Part shown: positions 9,341 through 17,500 of the stretch, piece by piece
Layout: each line of letters starts with the position of its first letter
Position numbering within the stretch: the first letter of the stretch is position 1
Assembly (NCBI RefSeq): GCF_014170335.1
Contig: NZ_LZZS01000009.1
Coordinates: 1-38,032 of the forward strand
Origin: Achromobacter sp. UMC46
GTDB taxonomy: Bacteria; Pseudomonadota; Gammaproteobacteria; Burkholderiales; Burkholderiaceae_B
Direction of reading: 5' to 3'
DNA length: 38,032 nt
Position numbers and translations under genes: made by a program
The notes under the pieces: model-generated
The model's input: the letters and a program-made list of their open reading frames with translations, nothing else
Told to the model about the DNA's origin: nothing
Database searches by the model: none

Positions 9341-10290
9341 TGGACGCCGGCCGCAAGGCGCGTTGCGCCGCCATCATCGGAACCGGGCTGATCGGCCAAG
9401 GGTGGGCCATCGTGTTCGCCCGCAAGGGTTGGGACGTGCGCTTGTACGACGTCAACGCGGCCATGCTGGCCGAGGCGCGCTCGCTGATCCTGCAGCAGCT
9501 GCGGGAACTCGAGACGCAAGGCCTGCTGTCGGGTGCCGACGCCATCATCGAACGCGTGCATGTGGCCGGCAGCCTGGCCGACGCGGTCAAGGGCGCCTGC
9601 TACATCCAGGAGAACTCCCCGGAAAACGTCGAGATCAAGCGCGCGCTGTTCTCGGAACTGGACGAGGCGGCCGACCCCGATGCGGTCATCGGCAGCTCGA
9701 CCTCCAGCATCCCCGCCAGCCAGTTCACCGAGCATCTGGCCGGACGCCACCGCTGCCTGGTCGCGCATCCGGTCAATCCGCCTTACCTGATCCCTGTCGT
9801 GGAGCTGTGCCCCGCGCCCTGGACGCGCCCGCAGGCGCTGGATGCCGCCAACGAAGTCATGACGGCCATCGGCCAGAAGCCGGTGCGGGTGCGCCGCGAG
9901 ATCGAAGGCTTCATCCTGAACCGCCTGCAGGGCGCCTTGCTGCACGAGGCGTTCCGGCTGGCCAAGGAAGGCATCGCCAGCGCGGAAGACATCGACGTCA
10001 CGGTGAAGGACGGCCTGGGCTTGCGCTGGTCGTTCATGGGGCCGTTCGAAACGATCGACCTGAACGCGCCGGGCGGCATTGCCGATTACTGCGCGCGCTA
10101 TGGCGGCCTGTACCAATCCATCGGCGCCGACCAGGGCGATTGCGTGGCCTGGGACGGCGCGCTGGTGGACGCGCTGGAGGAAGAACGCCGCGGCCTGCTG
10201 CCGCAGGAAGACCTTGCCAAGCGCCGCTTCTGGCGCGATGAAAAACTGATGCGCCTGATGCGCCACAAACAAGAGAACGGAGACAACTAA
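9340..10290 (+). CDS. 3-hydroxyacyl-CoA dehydrogenase-family protein, lambda-crystallin / L-gulonate 3-dehydrogenase-like
   Basis: A 316-residue protein. The N-terminal Rossmann motif GTGLIGQGWA is at residues 14-23. SSTSS (119-123), H143 in AHPVNPPYLIP and E155 in VVELCPAP form the His-Glu pair of the 3-hydroxyacyl-CoA dehydrogenase superfamily. The short length and the HPVNPPYL motif place it with the group that acts on free 3-hydroxy acids, such as lambda-crystallin/L-gulonate 3-dehydrogenase and carnitine dehydrogenase, rather than CoA esters. It should produce a 3-keto acid, exactly the substrate type of the BKACE encoded next. It overlaps its neighbours by one base on each side (TGATG, TAATG). 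Confidence 0.88.
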   Translation: MDAGRKARCAAIIGTGLIGQGWAIVFARKGWDVRLYDVNAAMLAEARSLILQQLRELETQGLLSGADAIIERVHVAGSLADAVKGACYIQENSPENVEIKRALFSELDEAADPDAVIGSSTSSIPASQFTEHLAGRHRCLVAHPVNPPYLIPVVELCPAPWTRPQALDAANEVMTAIGQKPVRVRREIEGFILNRLQGALLHEAFRLAKEGIASAEDIDVTVKDGLGLRWSFMGPFETIDLNAPGGIADYCARYGGLYQSIGADQGDCVAWDGALVDALEEERRGLLPQEDLAKRRFWRDEKLMRLMRHKQENGDN

Positions 10291-11225
10291 TGGCTAAGCC
10301 CAAACAGAAAGTCGTCATCACCTGCGCCGTGACGGGCGCCATCCATACGCCCAGCATGTCGCCGCACTTGCCGGTCACGGCCGACGAGATCGCGGAAGCC
10401 GCCATCGGCGCCGCCAAGGCGGGCGCGGCGGTGCTGCACCTGCACGCGCGCGATCCCCAGACCGGCAAGCCGTCGCAAGACCCGGCGCTGTTCAAGCCGT
10501 TCCTGGAACGGATCAAGAACGAGACCGACGCCATCATCAACATCACCACCGGCGGCAGTCCGCACATGACGGTGGAAGAGCGCATGCGCCCGGCCACGAC
10601 TTTCCAGCCCGAGCTGGCCTCGCTGAACATGGGATCGATGAACTTCGGCCTGTTCCCGATGCTGGACCGCTTCCAGGACTTCAAGCACGAGTGGGAACGC
10701 GAGCATCTGGAAAACAGCCGCTCGCTGATCTTCCGCAATACCTATCAAGACATCGAATCCATCCTGACGCTGGGCAACGCCAACGGCACGCGCTTCGAAT
10801 TCGAGTGCTACGACATCAGCCACCTGTACAACCTGGCGCATTTCGTGGACCGCGGGCTGGTGAAGTCGCCGCCGTTCATCCAATCGGTGTTCGGCATCCT
10901 GGGCGGCATCGGGCCGCACCCGGAAGACCTGATGCACATGAAGCGCACGGCTGACCGGCTGTTCGGCAACGATTATGAATGGTCGATCCTGGGCGCGGGC
11001 CGCAACCAGATGCCCCTGGCTACCATCGGCGCGGCAATGGGGTCGAACGTGCGCGTCGGCCTGGAAGATTCGCTGTGGATCGGGCCGGGCCAATTGGCGG
11101 AATCGAACCGCGCCCAAGTCGAGCGCATCCGCACCGTCGTCGAAGCGCTGAACCTGGAAGTGGCGACGCCGGACGAAGCGCGCGCCAAGCTCGGCCTGAA
11201 GGGCCGGGACAACGTGAAGTTCTGA
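10290..11225 (+). CDS. BKACE family beta-keto acid cleavage enzyme (DUF849, Kce-like)
   Basis: A 311-residue TIM-barrel protein of the beta-keto acid cleavage family. Its relatives include 3-keto-5-aminohexanoate and dehydrocarnitine cleavage enzymes. The zinc ligands H50 and H52 sit in LHLHARDP, and the C-terminal R256/E259-D260 in RVGLEDSLW match the third ligand and CoA/keto-acid binding region. The family converts a beta-keto acid plus acetyl-CoA to acetoacetate plus a new acyl-CoA. Substrate choice is set by residues around the first strand (TCAVTGA) and cannot be assigned by eye. It is the last gene of the SDR operon. A GGCCGGCGC hairpin follows. With the dehydrogenase just upstream it forms a plausible two-step route: 3-hydroxy acid to 3-keto acid to acyl-CoA and acetoacetate. 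Confidence 0.93.
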   Translation: MAKPKQKVVITCAVTGAIHTPSMSPHLPVTADEIAEAAIGAAKAGAAVLHLHARDPQTGKPSQDPALFKPFLERIKNETDAIINITTGGSPHMTVEERMRPATTFQPELASLNMGSMNFGLFPMLDRFQDFKHEWEREHLENSRSLIFRNTYQDIESILTLGNANGTRFEFECYDISHLYNLAHFVDRGLVKSPPFIQSVFGILGGIGPHPEDLMHMKRTADRLFGNDYEWSILGAGRNQMPLATIGAAMGSNVRVGLEDSLWIGPGQLAESNRAQVERIRTVVEALNLEVATPDEARAKLGLKGRDNVKF

Positions 11226-11242
11226 TCGGGTAAGGGGCAGCC

Positions 11243-11264
11243 GGCCGGCGCGGTTGCGCCGGCC
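11243..11264. terminator. Hairpin between convergent BKACE and gldA genes
   Basis: GGCCGGCGC (11243-11251), loop GGTT, GCGCCGGCC (11256-11264): a perfect 9-bp GC-rich stem in the 43-bp gap between two convergent genes. No long T tract follows on either strand, so it may work as a bidirectional but imperfect terminator. Confidence 0.6.
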
Positions 11265-11268
11265 GTGT

Positions 11269-12339
11269 TCAAGCGTGGCGGCGCAGGGCGCCCGCAAGCG
11301 TGGCGACGTCCAGCAGGCGATCGAAATTGGCGGCGTGGCGGGCCTTCAGGGTCAACTCCGCCGCCAGCGTCAGGTCCGCGTCGCTGGGGGATTCGGCGGC
11401 GCCTAGCTCGCGCAGCGTGGTGGGCAGGCCCACTTGGGCGTACCACTGCGTCAAGTCCGCCAGCATGCCGTCGCTGCGCTGCTCCAGGTCCAGCTGCACC
11501 AGCAGCCCGACCGCCACTTGCAGCCCATGCAGCGCGGTCGCCACGCCGCCGATCTTGGGCAGCCCGCGCGTCAGGGCGTGGGCGATGGACAGGCCGCCGC
11601 TTTCAAAACCGAGACCGCTCATGAGGATCATCGCTTCCACCACGCGTTCGAACGCCGGCGTGGGCTGGCCGGTGCCGGCGGCTGCCACCGCGTCCACCCC
11701 GTCGGCCAGCAGGGTGCGCAGGCAGCCGTCGGCGATCAGTTGCGCGGACAGCAGCGGTGCGCCGTCGTACATGTTCTTGCCGCCGTTGCGTTGGCATTGC
11801 TCGGCTTCGAATTTCTTCGAGATGGCGTCGCCCAGGCCCGCTCGGAAGAAGTGCGCCGGCGCAGTCGCGATGATGGCGGTGTCCACCAGCACCACCGTGG
11901 GGTTGAACAGCATGTGTTCGACCGCCAGGAGGTTGTGATGTTCGTCGTACAGCACGTAGTTCTTGCTGGTGGGCGCGTCGTTGGACGCCACCGTGGGCAC
12001 CGTGACCAGGTGGCAGTGGGCCGACTTCGCCACCGCCTTGCCCGCATCCAGCGATTTGCCGCCGCCCACCGCGATCACCATGTCGATGCCGGCCTGCGAG
12101 GCCTGCGCGCGCAATTGCGCGATGAGTTCGGGCGTCAGGTCGCCCTCGACGATCAGGGGTGTAAGCGCCACGCCGTGCTCGACGCACAAGGCTTCGATTC
12201 GGGATCCCAGCACGCCATGGACGTAGCGGTCGATGACCAGGGCGGCGCGGCGGCCGAACAAGGCGGCGTACTGGCCCAACGCGTCGAGCGCGCCCGCTCC
12301 CTGAATGTAGCGGCTGGGAGCGCCAAAAATCTTCAGCAT
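11269..12339 (-). CDS. gldA: Iron-containing alcohol dehydrogenase family, glycerol dehydrogenase-like
   Basis: A 356-residue protein with all glycerol dehydrogenase landmarks. NAD loop GGGKSLDAGKAVA is at 92-104, PTVASNDAPTS at 115-125, and the metal ligands are D171 (GLGDAISK), H254 (SIAHALTRG) and H271 (ALHGLQ). Spacing matches zinc-dependent GldA enzymes, which interconvert glycerol and dihydroxyacetone and oxidise related 1,2-diols. In this cluster it may handle a diol or hydroxyketone fragment that feeds or drains the split transketolase. It starts 9 nt after the gntR stop, so it is cotranscribed with the regulator. The exact substrate is uncertain. Confidence 0.9.
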   Translation of the reverse strand: MLKIFGAPSRYIQGAGALDALGQYAALFGRRAALVIDRYVHGVLGSRIEALCVEHGVALTPLIVEGDLTPELIAQLRAQASQAGIDMVIAVGGGKSLDAGKAVAKSAHCHLVTVPTVASNDAPTSKNYVLYDEHHNLLAVEHMLFNPTVVLVDTAIIATAPAHFFRAGLGDAISKKFEAEQCQRNGGKNMYDGAPLLSAQLIADGCLRTLLADGVDAVAAAGTGQPTPAFERVVEAMILMSGLGFESGGLSIAHALTRGLPKIGGVATALHGLQVAVGLLVQLDLEQRSDGMLADLTQWYAQVGLPTTLRELGAAESPSDADLTLAAELTLKARHAANFDRLLDVATLAGALRRHA

Positions 12340-12348
12340 GCGGTTTTC

Positions 12349-13053
12349 CTATTTGCGTGTCGCGGGAGGGCGGTAGTCGAGCTCTTTTTCGCGTTCGACC
12401 AGCCAGTCGATCATGATCTTGCCGCCCCAGACCAGGTCGGCCTGGATGGCGCTGCGCGCGGCTTCGGAATTGCGCGCTTCCAGCGCTTGCAGCACGGCTT
12501 CGTGGCGGTGTTCGTTTTCCGAATAGTCCAGGCCGGACGTCTTGACGTGGAACACCTTCAGGATGGGGCCGGTGATGACCCAGAACGATTCCACCGTGGT
12601 GCGCAGGATCGGCTTGTTGCTGGCTTCCAGGATGGCGAAGTGGAATTTGCGGTTCAGGTAGCTGGCGCGCTTGGGGTCCGTGGCCGTGCAGGAAATGAAA
12701 TCCCGCTGCAGGGCGATCAGGTTGTCCAGCTGCTTGCGCGTGATGTTCTGCGCGGCTTCGGCCGCGCCCATGCCTTCCAGGTGGAAGCGGATCTGCTGGA
12801 TCTCGCGCAGTTTCTCCGAATTCACATAGGGCACGTAGACCGCGGTGGCCGCCTGCATTTCCAGGCCCTGCTCGCTGATCAGCCGGAAGATGGCCTCGCG
12901 CACAGGCGTGATGGATACGCCCATCTCTTGGGCCAGTTCGCCGATGATCAGGCGTTCTCCGGGTTCGTACTGCCCGTTGATCAGGGCATTGCGGATTTCG
13001 TTATAGACCCTGACGGAGAGGTTCTCTTTCTTTACCGGTTTGAGGCTGGGCAT
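12349..13053 (-). CDS. GntR family transcriptional regulator, FCD subfamily
   Basis: A 234-residue regulator. The N-terminal winged helix (about residues 10-75) contains LINGQYEPGERLIIGELAQE then MGVSITPVREAIFRL, the standard GntR recognition region. The C-terminal part (about 90-215) is an all-helical FCD ligand-binding domain, with His/Asp/Glu-rich segments such as HEAVLQALEARN and FHFAILEASN that may bind a metal and a carboxylate effector. FCD regulators typically repress catabolic operons and are released by the substrate or an intermediate. Three 13-bp palindromes upstream of livK, the SDR and the transketolase are the natural targets. The one at 13143-13155 lies 90 nt from this start, allowing autoregulation. 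gldA follows in the same operon. Confidence 0.92.
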   Translation of the reverse strand: MPSLKPVKKENLSVRVYNEIRNALINGQYEPGERLIIGELAQEMGVSITPVREAIFRLISEQGLEMQAATAVYVPYVNSEKLREIQQIRFHLEGMGAAEAAQNITRKQLDNLIALQRDFISCTATDPKRASYLNRKFHFAILEASNKPILRTTVESFWVITGPILKVFHVKTSGLDYSENEHRHEAVLQALEARNSEAARSAIQADLVWGGKIMIDWLVEREKELDYRPPATRK

Positions 13054-13142
13054 GACGTTTCGGGCTTGCTGTATTAAGGGAACGGGTGAATCCGGAATGA
13101 ATTCTAGCCCGCCATAGCCAATTCAAGCTCAATGGGTATATT

Positions 13143-13155
13143 ATATATCATATAT
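13143..13155. promoter_or_regulatory. Putative GntR operator C (gntR / transketolase divergon)
   Basis: ATATATCATATAT, a perfect palindrome about a central C, identical to the complement of operator A. It lies 23 nt upstream of the transketolase ATG in the 124-bp gap from divergent gntR. It is embedded in a longer AT-only run from 13136, so it probably overlaps the transketolase promoter or initial transcribed region. Confidence 0.72.
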
Positions 13156-13177
13156 CCTAACGAAGAAAGGACGGGCC

Positions 13178-14035
13178 ATGCGCCACCACCAGGAGGCCCC
13201 CACCGAGGGGGAGGTCAGGATGCTGCGGGAAAAGGCCCGCCATATCCGGCTGGAGACAATCAGACTGATCGAAATCGCCAAGGTCGGGCACTACAGCTCG
13301 GTCTTCTCGTGCGCGGAAATATTCGCGTCGCTGTACTACGACGTGATGCGGCTGCGTCCGGGCGAGCCGCATTGGCCGGACCGCGACCGCTTCCTGATGG
13401 GCAAGGGCCACGCCGCCGTCGGCCTGTTCCCGGTGCTGGCCGACCACGGCTTCATCGACCGCGCGCTGCTGGACGGCTATACGCGGTTGGGCAGCCCGCT
13501 AGGCGACCACCCCGACATGAGCAAGGTGCCGGGCGTGGATTTCAGCTCGGGGTCCATCGGGCACGCGCTGTCCAATGGCGTGGGCATGGCAGTCGGCGGG
13601 CGCATGAGCCAGCGCAATTTCAACGTCTTCGTGATGCTGGGCGACGGCGAAATGCAGGAAGGGCAGGTCTGGGAAGCGGCGCTGTTCGCCGCGCACAACC
13701 GCTTGTCGCGCCTGATCGCCATCGTCGACCGCAACGGCTACCAGCTGGACGGCAAGGTGGATGATGTCATGGGCGTGGAGTCGTTGGCCGCCAAGTGGCA
13801 GGCGTTCGGCTGGGACGTGCACGAAGTCGACGGCCACGACTTGTTCGCGTTGACGGCCCTGCTGCGGCGCCTTCGCGCGGACGACGCGCGCGCCAAGCCG
13901 GCTTGCGTGATCGCCAAGACCATCAAGGGCAAAGGCGTGTCCTATATGGAAACCGAGCCGGGCTGGCACCTGGGCTATCTGGCACCGCAAGACGCACAAA
14001 GCGCCGTCGACGAAATCCTCTCCCGCGAGATCTGA
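13178..14035 (+). CDS. Transketolase, N-terminal (TPP-binding) subunit
   Basis: A 285-residue protein matching the first third of transketolase. Present are MGKGHAA (73-79), the TPP/metal motif GDGEMQEGQ (155-163) and the second half of the motif DRNGYQ (184-189), then KTIKGKGVSYME near the end. It is a split form: the pyrimidine-binding half is the next gene. Split transketolases of this kind act in dedicated catabolic routes (for example on apulose or sulfosugar phosphates) as well as in general pentose metabolism. Here there is no sugar kinase or isomerase nearby, so a non-phosphorylated acceptor is possible. AAAGGA lies about 6 nt before the ATG. The downstream ATG directly abuts this stop. 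Confidence 0.92.
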   Translation: MRHHQEAPTEGEVRMLREKARHIRLETIRLIEIAKVGHYSSVFSCAEIFASLYYDVMRLRPGEPHWPDRDRFLMGKGHAAVGLFPVLADHGFIDRALLDGYTRLGSPLGDHPDMSKVPGVDFSSGSIGHALSNGVGMAVGGRMSQRNFNVFVMLGDGEMQEGQVWEAALFAAHNRLSRLIAIVDRNGYQLDGKVDDVMGVESLAAKWQAFGWDVHEVDGHDLFALTALLRRLRADDARAKPACVIAKTIKGKGVSYMETEPGWHLGYLAPQDAQSAVDEILSREI

Positions 14036-15034
14036 ATGGCACAGGCACAAGTCCTTTCCCCCGACTCCTGGCAGTACCGCGCCCTGAACGCGGTGAACCC
14101 CGGGCTGTCCTACTTATCCGATGCGCTGATCGAACTGGCGCAGGCCGGGCACCCGGTCGTGGCCGGGTCGGCCGACCTGCAGTACTCCAACGGGCTGAAT
14201 CGCTTTGCGGAGGCCTACCCCGACCGCTACGTCCAGTTCGGCATTTCCGAGCAGAACATGGTGTCGGCCGCCGCCGGCCTGGCCACCACCGGCATGATGC
14301 CGTTCGTGGCCACCTTCGCGTCGTTCCTGGGCTTGCTGTGTTGCGAGCAGATCCGCATGGACGTGGCATACACCAAGCTGCCGGTCCGGCTGATCGGCCA
14401 CCATACCGGCATCAGCCTGGGCTTCTACGGCACCTCGCACCACGCCACCGAAGACATCTCGACCATGCGCGCGCTGGCCGGCCTGACGGTGGTCTCGCCG
14501 GCCGACGGCCCGCAACTGGCCTCCGCCATCAAGGCGTCGGTCGATTGGCCGGAACCGATCTACTTCCGCATCGGGCGCGGCCGCGATCCGCAGGTCTATG
14601 CAGACGGCACGCCGTTCGAATTCGGCCGCGCCATCGTGCATTCCTCGGGCAGCGACCTGAACCTCATCGCTTGCGGCATCACGCTGCACGCGGCGCTTGC
14701 CGCGGCGGAGCAATTGCGCCAGGACGGCTTGTCGGTGGGCGTAATCGACATGCCGACCATCAAGCCGCTGGACCGCGATGCGGTGCTGGCGGCCGCGGGC
14801 CAGTCGCGCCTGATGATGACCGTGGAAGAACACAACGTGCTGGGCGGGCTGGGTTCGGCGGTTGCCGAAGTGCTGACGGATGCCGGCACGGGCACGCGCC
14901 TGCGGCGCCACGGCATTTATGACGAATACAGCCTGATCGCGCCGCCCACTACGCTGTATGCCCACTACAAGCTGGACGCCGCCGGCATCGGCGATGTGGC
15001 CCGTGACTTGATCAAGACGTCAGGCAACGCCTGA
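14036..15034 (+). CDS. Transketolase, C-terminal (pyrimidine-binding) subunit
   Basis: A 332-residue protein covering the PYR and C-terminal domains of transketolase. The catalytic Glu is E72 in FGISEQNM. GHHTGISLGFYGTSHHATED supplies the His residues that line the substrate channel, and the C-terminal domain has VEEHNVLGGLGSAVAEVL. It must pair with the product of the preceding gene to form the active site, which lies between subunits. The start codon follows the upstream TGA with no gap, and AGCAC/GGAG sequences precede the following aroE-like gene. It transfers a two-carbon ketol unit; donor and acceptor are unknown here. Confidence 0.92.
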   Translation: MAQAQVLSPDSWQYRALNAVNPGLSYLSDALIELAQAGHPVVAGSADLQYSNGLNRFAEAYPDRYVQFGISEQNMVSAAAGLATTGMMPFVATFASFLGLLCCEQIRMDVAYTKLPVRLIGHHTGISLGFYGTSHHATEDISTMRALAGLTVVSPADGPQLASAIKASVDWPEPIYFRIGRGRDPQVYADGTPFEFGRAIVHSSGSDLNLIACGITLHAALAAAEQLRQDGLSVGVIDMPTIKPLDRDAVLAAAGQSRLMMTVEEHNVLGGLGSAVAEVLTDAGTGTRLRRHGIYDEYSLIAPPTTLYAHYKLDAAGIGDVARDLIKTSGNA

Positions 15035-15049
15035 GCACCGGAGAACAGA

Positions 15050-15853
15050 ATGAAAGAAATCAGTGGAAACACGCGGCTGTTCGGCATCCTGGCCGACCCG
15101 ATCCATCATGTGAAGACGCCGCACCGCATGAACGAGCTGTTCGCCAAGATCGGCTTCGATGGCGTATGCGTGCCATTTCATGCCCGGCCCGACAATCTGG
15201 CCGCCGTGGTCGAGGGCTTGCGCCGCCTGGAGAACCTGGGCGGCGTCATCGTCACGATGCCGCACAAGACCGCGATTCTGGACCTGGTGGATGAAGTCAC
15301 CCCCGTCGCGCGCAAGATCGGCGCGGCCAACGTGGTGCGCCGCGACGCCGATGGCCGGCTGGTGGCGCACATGCTGGACGGCGAAGGCTTCGTGGGTGGG
15401 CTGCTGGCCGCGGGCGTGACGGTGCAAGGGAAAAGCGCCTATCTGGCGGGGGCCGGCGGCGCCGCCAACGCCATCGGCTTTGCGCTGGTCCAGGCGGGCG
15501 TGTCGCGGCTGACCATCGCCAACCGCACGCCGGCCAAGGCCGAAGACCTGAAGGCGCGCATCCTGTCGCTGCATCCCGAGGCGAAGATCACGGTCGGCAC
15601 GCCGGACCCCGCCGGCCACGACCTGGTCGTCAACGGCACCTCGCTTGGCATGAAAGAGGGCGATGCGTTGCCGCTCGATGCCAGCCGCCTGACGCCGGAT
15701 CAGCTCGTGTGCGAAGTCATCATGCAGCCCAAGGACACGGCGTTGCTGCTGGCCGCGCAGGAACAGGGCTGCAAAGTGCACTACGGTGCGCCGATGCTGG
15801 CGTGCCAGATCGCGCTGATGGCCGACATGCTGGGCGTTGCCGCCGCGAAGTAG
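15050..15853 (+). CDS. Shikimate dehydrogenase-like (AroE family) oxidoreductase with altered substrate loop
   Basis: A 267-residue AroE-family protein with a substrate domain (1-115) and a Rossmann domain carrying GAGGAANAIGFAL (134-146). The catalytic pair K73 (MPHK) and D110 (MLDGEGF) is kept. The loop that binds the shikimate carboxylate, normally HSxSP, reads H-V-K-T-P here (residues 20-24). The first Ser is Val and the second is Thr. A Thr at the second position occurs in quinate-type enzymes, but Val at the first is unusual, so a non-shikimate substrate is likely. GGAG lies 6 nt before the ATG. It sits in the transketolase operon, not with aromatic biosynthesis genes, which also points to a catabolic polyol-acid dehydrogenase. 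Confidence 0.88.
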   Translation: MKEISGNTRLFGILADPIHHVKTPHRMNELFAKIGFDGVCVPFHARPDNLAAVVEGLRRLENLGGVIVTMPHKTAILDLVDEVTPVARKIGAANVVRRDADGRLVAHMLDGEGFVGGLLAAGVTVQGKSAYLAGAGGAANAIGFALVQAGVSRLTIANRTPAKAEDLKARILSLHPEAKITVGTPDPAGHDLVVNGTSLGMKEGDALPLDASRLTPDQLVCEVIMQPKDTALLLAAQEQGCKVHYGAPMLACQIALMADMLGVAAAK

Positions 15854-15888
15854 GCGGGCGGCCGAAATCAGGAGGGGTAGACAAGAAG

Positions 15889-17487
15889 ATGGGCGATTAC
15901 GATTTCATCATTGCCGGCGGCGGCACGGCCGGTTGCATCCTGGCCAACCGCTTGAGCGCCGACGGCAAGCATCGCGTCTTGATGCTGGAAGCCGGCTTCG
16001 AGGCGCGCAGCATGTGGATCTCGATCCCGGCGGGCTTCTCCAAGCTGCTGGTCGATCCGGGCTACAACTGGCGCTTCGCGACCGAACCCGAAGACAACGT
16101 CCACGGGCGCATCATTGCCGTGCCGCGCGGCAAGGGAGTGGGCGGATCCACCCTGATCAACGGCATGATCTATGTGCGCGGCCAGCCGCAGGACTATGAC
16201 GGCTGGGAGGCCGCCGGCGCCAGGGGCTGGGGGCATGCCCAGGCTGAGCGGGTGTTCCGCAAGATCGAACATTACGCGCCGGGCGGCGAGGCGCGGGGCA
16301 AGAACGGCCCGATGCATCTTGAAGAAGTCGCCGAACGCTTCCCGGTGTCCGACGCCTTCCTGCGCGCCGCGCAGGAGGACGGCCAGCCACTTAACGCCGA
16401 CTACAACAGCGGCAACCAGGAAGGCGTGGGCTATTACCAGGTGCTGCAGCATCGGGGCCGGCGCTGGAGCGTGGTGGACGGGTACATGAAGCCGGCCGTC
16501 GGCCGCAAGAACCTCAAGGTGGAGTGCGGCGCCCACGTCACGCGGCTGCTGTTCGAGGGCAAGCGCTGCGTCGGCGTGGCGTACCGCCAGAACGGCCAGG
16601 AGCACACGGTGCGCGCGCGGCGCGAAACCCTGGTGTGCCTGGGCGCGGTGCAGTCTCCGCAATTGCTGGAGCTATCGGGCGTGGGCGATCCGGCGCGGCT
16701 GCAGTCCTTCGGCATTCTGCTGGTGCATGCGCAGCCGCAGGTCGGTGAAAACTATCTCGACCACTTCGCCACGCGCATGAATTGGCGCGTGAAGAACACG
16801 GTGACCTTGAACGAGATGTCGCGCGGCTGGCGCCTGGCGCAACAGGTGGCGCGCTACTACACGAGCCACAAGGGCATCCTGACGTTGGGGACGGGCCTCG
16901 TCCACGGCTTCGTCAAGAGCGCGCCTGGCCTGCCCACGCCCGATGTGCAGTTCTTCTTCGTGCATGCCAGCTACGCCAACGCGGCCGAGCGCATCCTGGA
17001 CCGCCATCCCGGCATGACGATCGGCGTGGCGCAATTGCGTCCGGAGTCGGTGGGCAGCATCCACATCAAATCGGCGGATCCCTTGGCGGGTCCGTCGATC
17101 CGCCCCAACTTCCTGTCCGCGCAGATTGACCGCGACAGCCTGGTGGGCGGCATGAAGGCGGCGCGGCGCATTGTGGGGCAACCCGCCATGCAGCCGTTCA
17201 TCGACGCCGAAGTCAGCCCCGGGGGCGGTGTGGAAAGCGACGAGCAATGGCTGGATTTCGCGCGGCGCAACGGACAGACGATCTATCACCCGATCGGCAC
17301 CTGCCGCATGGGCTCGGACCCGGCGGCCGTGACGGATGTGCGCCTGCGGGTGAACGGACTGACAGGCCTGCGCGTGGTCGACGCGTCGGTGATGCCGAAA
17401 ATGGTCTCCGGCAATACGCAGGCCGCCGTCATGATGGTGGCCGAGCGCGGCGCGGAGATGATCCTGGAGGATGCGGCGCAAGCCTGA
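15889..17487 (+). CDS. GMC family FAD-dependent oxidoreductase (choline dehydrogenase-like)
   Basis: A 532-residue flavoprotein. The FAD motif GGGTAG is at 10-15, with E36 in LEAG binding the ribose. PRGKGVGGSTLINGMIYVRG is the GMC signature 1 region, and GAVQSPQLLELSGVGD is signature 2. The catalytic His is H467 in YHPIGTCRMG and the partner is N509 in SGNTQ. Members oxidise primary or secondary alcohols of choline, sugars or aliphatic alcohols, passing electrons to the quinone pool or O2. AGGAGGGG precedes the ATG by about 10 nt. It is the last gene of the transketolase operon and is followed by a very strong terminator. It probably performs an early or late alcohol oxidation in the pathway. 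Confidence 0.93.
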   Translation: MGDYDFIIAGGGTAGCILANRLSADGKHRVLMLEAGFEARSMWISIPAGFSKLLVDPGYNWRFATEPEDNVHGRIIAVPRGKGVGGSTLINGMIYVRGQPQDYDGWEAAGARGWGHAQAERVFRKIEHYAPGGEARGKNGPMHLEEVAERFPVSDAFLRAAQEDGQPLNADYNSGNQEGVGYYQVLQHRGRRWSVVDGYMKPAVGRKNLKVECGAHVTRLLFEGKRCVGVAYRQNGQEHTVRARRETLVCLGAVQSPQLLELSGVGDPARLQSFGILLVHAQPQVGENYLDHFATRMNWRVKNTVTLNEMSRGWRLAQQVARYYTSHKGILTLGTGLVHGFVKSAPGLPTPDVQFFFVHASYANAAERILDRHPGMTIGVAQLRPESVGSIHIKSADPLAGPSIRPNFLSAQIDRDSLVGGMKAARRIVGQPAMQPFIDAEVSPGGGVESDEQWLDFARRNGQTIYHPIGTCRMGSDPAAVTDVRLRVNGLTGLRVVDASVMPKMVSGNTQAAVMMVAERGAEMILEDAAQA

Positions 17488-17500
17488 CTCCGCATGCAAA

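Noticed and set aside
11434..13077. 547-codon open frame on the plus strand across gldA and gntR
   Set aside because: It is antisense to two clear genes and its His/Arg/Gln/Val-rich translation resembles no protein; such frames are expected opposite GC-rich genes.
13178..15034. Apiose or sulfosugar transketolase pathway
   Set aside because: Those routes need a kinase, an isomerase or sulfo-specific enzymes beside the split transketolase; none is present here.
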